A program made the position numbers and the translations under genes. This document shows positions 60,355-64,000 of a stretch of 64,000 nucleotides of DNA, piece after piece. Source of the stretch: Welwitschia mirabilis. Taxonomy: Eukaryota; Gnetophyta; Gnetopsida; Welwitschiales. The stretch's first letter is position 1. Every line of letters starts with the position of its first letter. The stretch is from NCBI GenBank assembly GCA_051453625.1, contig JBOZIK010000001.1:74775278-74839277 (forward strand), in the 5' to 3' direction. Below the pieces are notes generated by a model. The model ran no database searches, was not told the origin of the DNA, and saw nothing but the letters and a program-made list of their open reading frames with translations.

Positions 60355-60390
60355 TGTTAAGGACTAATAAGGCTAAGTGAGGGGCTACAT
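60355..60390 (+). promoter_or_regulatory. Pre-3'-LTR box (polypurine-tract region) of element A
   Basis: GGACTAATAAGGCTAAGTGA followed by GGGGCTACAT directly precedes the 3' LTR start at 60391. The same box precedes the host LTR (63,055-63,079) and, on the minus strand, the B 3' LTR (29,778-29,806). Its role as plus-strand primer region is inferred from position. Confidence 0.65.
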
Positions 60391-61454
60391 TGCACTACCA
60401 ACTTACATATATTTAATAGGGTATTCTAAGTTGTTTTATAGGTAAATAGAAAGTAAATTCTTGGTTTTAATAATAATAAAGAGCTAGAATAAAAAGTATC
60501 AAAATATACAATCTCTATGATAAATTACAAGCATTTTTGAGTAAACAAGAATAATCTATATTTCTAATGATAACTTTCTACAAATAATAAGGTTGATGCA
60601 CTGATTGAATATTTACTAGAGAACATCATTCACTTCATCATCTATACAACAAGACAGATGACTATGCCAATTGGATGCTAACTAAGGTTTAACTAGTAGT
60701 CAATGTGAGTTTAACTATAAGGTGTCATTGTCTCCTTTATCATTGGGATGACTAGCTAAACAACATTACTGTAATGCCCACACTAAATGAATCATCTAAC
60801 TTTTACCACTTGTATTCTATTTTATTTTTGCATGTCTATTAGGACTTATCCATATCTTTCTATCTATACAATTTCATGTTTTAAGTTAATAAGTATATGT
60901 CTCTTCCTGGAATCCTTCTTGTCTGTGTTTGCATTTGACATTCTTGTGATAAGAGACTGAGGGGATGAAAAACCATCTTATAGTTTTAGAGATATGTTTT
61001 CTTGGTATTGGATAGCATCTCCTCCATTAAAGTGTGACTACTTTGTAACATAAATGTGGTGTAATTTTTAATATAAAACATTTTTTGTGCTTTAATGTGT
61101 GAATAATCTTCTCCCTTATAACTTATGTTTCTTGAGATCCAATGATAGTTTTTCTAGTAATATAGATTATGAGGGTAACTTTTGTTAAGGCTGTGCTTTG
61201 ATAGTTTAGGTGCATTATTATTTTCTTTTCTTAGATTAGCCTAATGTGTTTTATTTCATTTNNNNNNNNNNATAGGATAGGTTATATTTTTTTTTTCTCT
61301 TGAAGGAAACTCTCTTATTTTCATATTTTGGCCTCTAATAAATTATGACATTTTGGTCACTTCTATCTATATTAGTGTGCTGTGTTTGTGCATTATTATT
61401 TAGGATAAATAGAATTCTACCTAGAATGTAAATGCTGCATAAATACATATTACA
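60391..61454 (+). repeat. Element A 3' LTR (about 1.06 kb)
   Basis: TGCACTACCAACTTACA ... ACATATTACA. It is clearly more diverged from the 5' LTR at 46545 than the gap-flanking copies are from each other, so the element is old or the two LTRs belong to different insertions. A 10-N gap at 61262 replaces about 22 bp present in the 47.4-kb copy. Confidence 0.78.
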
Positions 61455-61856
61455 CTAAAGATAATAAATCATTTACCTTTTTTATCCTAATAATGTAGCC
61501 AATAAATGAAATGCCATGGAACAATGTAGGTGCCACCTTCTCTAATTTGTTAAAAGAGTATTCAATAAGTATTTCAATAAATCTATTTAGTATGCAATGA
61601 TTAAGTTGTTAGTAAATGCAATCACTATCAAAAAAGAGGCAGAGGACCTCCCATGAAAGAAAGCAACTGAAGATCAATTGGCTAGGCGAGGATAAAGTGA
61701 AGGTATTAATCGAAAGAGTTTGATTGATGTTATGATAGATGATTTTAGCATTGAAGATTAAAAACATGATGATAAATGAAGATGCAGTTCATGTAATGAT
61801 GACAAAAATTTAATTGTCATAGTTCATGGGACGATGACTTAGGGATGTGCTAACTG
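61455..61856. other. CACTA interior right of element A, no gene recognised
   Basis: A short basic stretch KRGRGPPMK near 61,631-61,660 resembles an AT-hook core but is followed by stops. Downstream, gaagattaaaaacatgatg-type purine-rich DNA leads into the subterminal repeats. No SRRM1-like exon was found here. Confidence 0.4.
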
Positions 61857-62156
61857 CACCTTAAGGGCATTTATTCTATATATTTTTTATAGGTAATTAC
61901 TTTTAAGGCATTTATTTAATAAAATTAAAAGGGCTTTTGATGCATTTTATTAAGGCCTTTGAAGGTGTTTCTTTAAAAAATGCCTCAAAAGCCCTTTTAA
62001 AGCATTTTATTAAAATACCTTAGAAATACGTTAAAATCTTATTGGCTTTTAAGGTGAGGTTTTTTGAAGTTTTTTGTGAAAAAATACCTTGAAAGATTTA
62101 AGATATTTTTTAAGACCTTTTAAGGCATTTTAGAAATGCCTTAAAAGCCTATAGTG
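61857..62156 (-). repeat. CACTA right terminus with subterminal repeats
   Basis: Multiple TTTTAAGGCATTT-like units in both orientations fill this block. The last is a palindrome with 13-bp arms at 62118-62146 (TTTTAAGGCATTT, TAG, AAATGCCTTAAAA). The final bases read GCCTATAGTG, that is CACTATAGGC on the minus strand. Compared with the left end, after skipping nine extra bases there, 14 of 17 positions agree and the rest are transitions. Confidence 0.78.
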
Positions 62157-63079
62157 TATAGGTTTTAGAAGAGGTAGAGGGACCTTAGGTATAGAGATTC
62201 GTGGTTGATATTACTATTAAGCAGATACAAACTCTCCTAATAGATACACTATAGGGCCTTAGAGAGACTATGAACTAAGGCTTTACTAAGTTGTAGAAGA
62301 GGAAATCCACTATTGAAAGGATAGTTTAGCACATAGAGGAGTAGTTGATAGATGTATGTGATTACGTATTATACATTGAATATGGTGTTTTCATTGACAT
62401 CCCAGAAGTAGTCAGAGCATAGGAAGATGAAACTACATGATCTATTATTATAACCATTAACCATCATTTCCCTATAGATCTTGAGCATTATCAATCCTTT
62501 CCATTGGTAACTAAGCCTAGAGCATATCAAGAATTTATTATGACACAGTAAAAAAAGTGATTTATTATATTATATTATGTATCTTTTCTTCATGAATTAT
62601 GCTTAGATACTTATGATTTCATACAGAAATCATTTTTTAGTATCATTATTGTATTCAATTTTATTTTTGAGATATTATGCAGATTATCTACATATTATTG
62701 GGACATTTTATGGTAATGATTTTTTATGTTACACATGATTATTTTTTGGGGTATGCTATTAAATATGGTTATTTTTTAATGTTCATATTTCTTTAAAAAA
62801 TTTTATAGGCTTTTATTTTTTAAGAATATTTTTGAGTCCATTATCTCCTCCATCATCTAGATTATGTATAAGAGAATAGTACAACCACTTACTCTGCACA
62901 AGTAAAACATTCAGTTATTTATTTTTGACATTTTTATCTTATATTTTGAGATTTTTAAGATTATTTTTAAGTTTATTTTATATTTCTTTACTTGATTCAT
63001 TTTTAGTTAATGAGGCTTACAATTGTAATTGTTTGCCTAGTTTTGTGAAGAAATGACAAGGCTAAGTGATGGGCTATGT
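62157..63079 (+). mobile_element. Host Athila-like element: right half up to 3' LTR
   Basis: It starts with TAT, the right copy of the CACTA target duplication, and continues the env-position ORF where the left half stopped. The first 22 bases after TAT align without indels to 59474-59495 of element A. Readable pieces include IKQIQTLLIDTL, IERIV.HIEE, CDYVLYIEYGVFIDIPEV and TKPRAYQEFIMTQ, matching SKPIVKP.FIMH at the end of the element A frame (about 59,850-59,885). T-rich non-coding DNA follows to the pre-LTR box. Confidence 0.72.
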
Positions 63080-64000
63080 TGTGATACAAAATTGTATGTA
63101 TTTGATAGGATATTTTGAGTAGTTCTATAGGACATTTGATAAGTTTATGCTAAGTTTTGATGATAATGAATGGCTAAGAAGAATATCATAAATTATAAAA
63201 ACATGCAATCTTCATTACATTTTATATTGTAATACTTCCTATCTAAAGTAGAAAACTTATAATCAAAAGATTGATCCAATATAAAAAACATGTTTATAAA
63301 ATCCATGATCTACCTTATTATCCAAATGATAGTATAGATGATAGAAGAAGTTATATTAACTAAGACACTTATTGAACCAAACTAATACTAATGTGGATCT
63401 TGTATGAGATGACATCATCTCTTATGATGTTTAGAGGATTAGCAAAATGATACCTAAAAATAACTATTCATCAAACTTTATCAAAGTTTTGCCATAGGTC
63501 ATGAATCATCTTATGTAATTATTAGGATTCTATCACATCTGTTAGTGTTTATTGTTTTTAGAGTCTTATCTGTAATAAATACCTCTTTCATCTTTGACTT
63601 TATTTTCTTTAGCATTAGAAATTCTCATGATATGATGTTTAAGGATAGACGATCCATTCTTATTATTGTAGAGAGATATATTTCTTAGTATTGAGCTATG
63701 TATCCCTTGTTGAAATTTTATTTCTTTGTAACATTAATGTTGATTTAAATATAATCAAAACTATATTTTTCTTTTCATACCTTTTATTATGTGTATCTTC
63801 CTTATGGTTTATGTTACTTACAATTCTATACTAACTTTATCTATGATACAGATCATAAGGGTAATCTTTGTTAAAACTGATACTAGTAGTTTAGGTGCAT
63901 TACATTTTATTTCTAAATTAAGTTGCTTTTTTTTCATATTCTGTTCAATGCTGATAGCTTAGATTGGTCTTCATAGTAATGACTTTTCTTAACTAATCTA
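63080..64000 (+). repeat. Host element 3' LTR, runs off the window
   Basis: It begins TGTGATACAAAATTGTATG after the box ggctaagtgatgggctatg and follows the A LTR order (a 'gataggatattttgag' start, 'aataaatacctctttc' TATA-like region near 63,573, 'ttctcatgatatgatg'). The last bases (tttaggtgcatta and onward) correspond to about 47,335 in the 5' LTR of A, so roughly 250 bp remain outside the window. Confidence 0.78.

Larger units (their letters stand above)
46545..61454 (+). mobile_element. Athila-like LTR retrotransposon, element A (near full length)
   Basis: In order: 5' LTR (46545-47601), tRNA-Asp PBS (47605), leader, gag with CCHC knuckle, protease, RT with FMDD, RNase H, integrase, non-coding spacer, env-position ORF, pre-LTR box and 3' LTR (60391-61454). 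The stretch 47277-49965 is repeated at 50066-52716 around a 100-N gap; without that overlap the element would be about 12 kb, usual for Athila. No 5-bp target duplication is evident (gttat before, ctaaa after). All frames are broken. Confidence 0.82.
21654..62156. mobile_element. CACTA (En/Spm-type) transposon, 40.5 kb with nested insertions
   Basis: The left end begins CACTATTAAAAATATAGG and the right end, read on the minus strand, begins CACTATAGGCTTTTAAGG. Both are followed by several inverted and direct copies of a TTTTAAGGCATTTATT-like motif, the subterminal repeat layout of CACTA elements. The ends are flanked by TAT on both sides, and the host sequence is contiguous across them. No CACTA transposase was recognised inside. 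Most of the interior is later retrotransposon insertions (28.4-44.3 and 46.5-61.5 kb), an SRRM1-like gene fragment and featureless DNA. The apparent length is inflated by assembly overlaps. Confidence 0.7.

Noticed and set aside
61620-61860. KRGRGPPMK AT-hook-like peptide as part of a CACTA protein
   Set aside because: Only nine residues before frameshifts and stops. Too little to assign.
1-64000. tRNA, rRNA, CRISPR, operon or riboswitch features
   Set aside because: None seen. The content is plant repetitive DNA, and bacterial feature types do not apply.

Overview
This window is AT-rich (roughly 70% A+T by eye) plant nuclear DNA. It looks like pericentromeric or otherwise gene-poor heterochromatin of a flowering plant. 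The evidence is Ty3/gypsy polyproteins of the Athila type, a plant LINE with a zf-RVT domain, CACTA (En/Spm-like) termini, and degenerate LTRs whose primer-binding sites match plant tRNA-Asp. No intact cellular gene was found. Almost every recognisable coding stretch carries stops and frameshifts. The species cannot be told from the sequence.

Layout. 1-12.0 kb: an unclassified repeat (R1) and a minus-strand LINE, both present twice around a 100-N gap. 12.0-17.3 kb: another duplicated non-coding repeat (R2) and featureless AT-rich DNA. 17.3-20.1 kb: a fragment of R1, then a minus-strand Athila-like pol fragment (element C). 20.2-21.65 kb: the 3' internal part of a plus-strand Athila-like element (the host). 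At 21,654 a CACTA terminus begins. Its partner terminus ends at 62,156, and both are flanked by TAT. The host element resumes exactly at 62,157 and continues into its 3' LTR at 63,080. Inside this 40.5-kb CACTA unit lie AT-rich filler with a 1.1-kb tandem duplication (21.9-28.4 kb), a nearly complete minus-strand Athila-like element B (28.4-37.9 kb), an isolated plus-strand LTR (37.9-39.1 kb), a partial second B element (40.6-44.3 kb), exon-like remains of an SRRM1-type (PWI-domain) splicing-factor gene (44.9-46.4 kb), and a plus-strand Athila-like element A (46.5-61.5 kb) with LTRs, PBS, gag, protease, RT, RNase H, integrase and an env-position ORF.

How the parts relate. The inferred order is host Athila, then CACTA insertion, then later retrotransposon insertions into the CACTA unit. 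The A and B LTRs are divergent members of one family: they share terminal sequence, a pre-3'-LTR box and a tRNA-Asp PBS. The elements are decayed mainly by C-to-T/G-to-A transitions, as expected for methylated silenced repeats.

Assembly caution. Six of the 100-N gaps separate two copies of the same sequence: the left contig's suffix matches the right contig's prefix right up to the gap. About 10.5 kb of the window is therefore probably an unmerged contig overlap or alternative haplotype rather than true tandem duplication. Gap sizes of 10 N and 894 N also look arbitrary.
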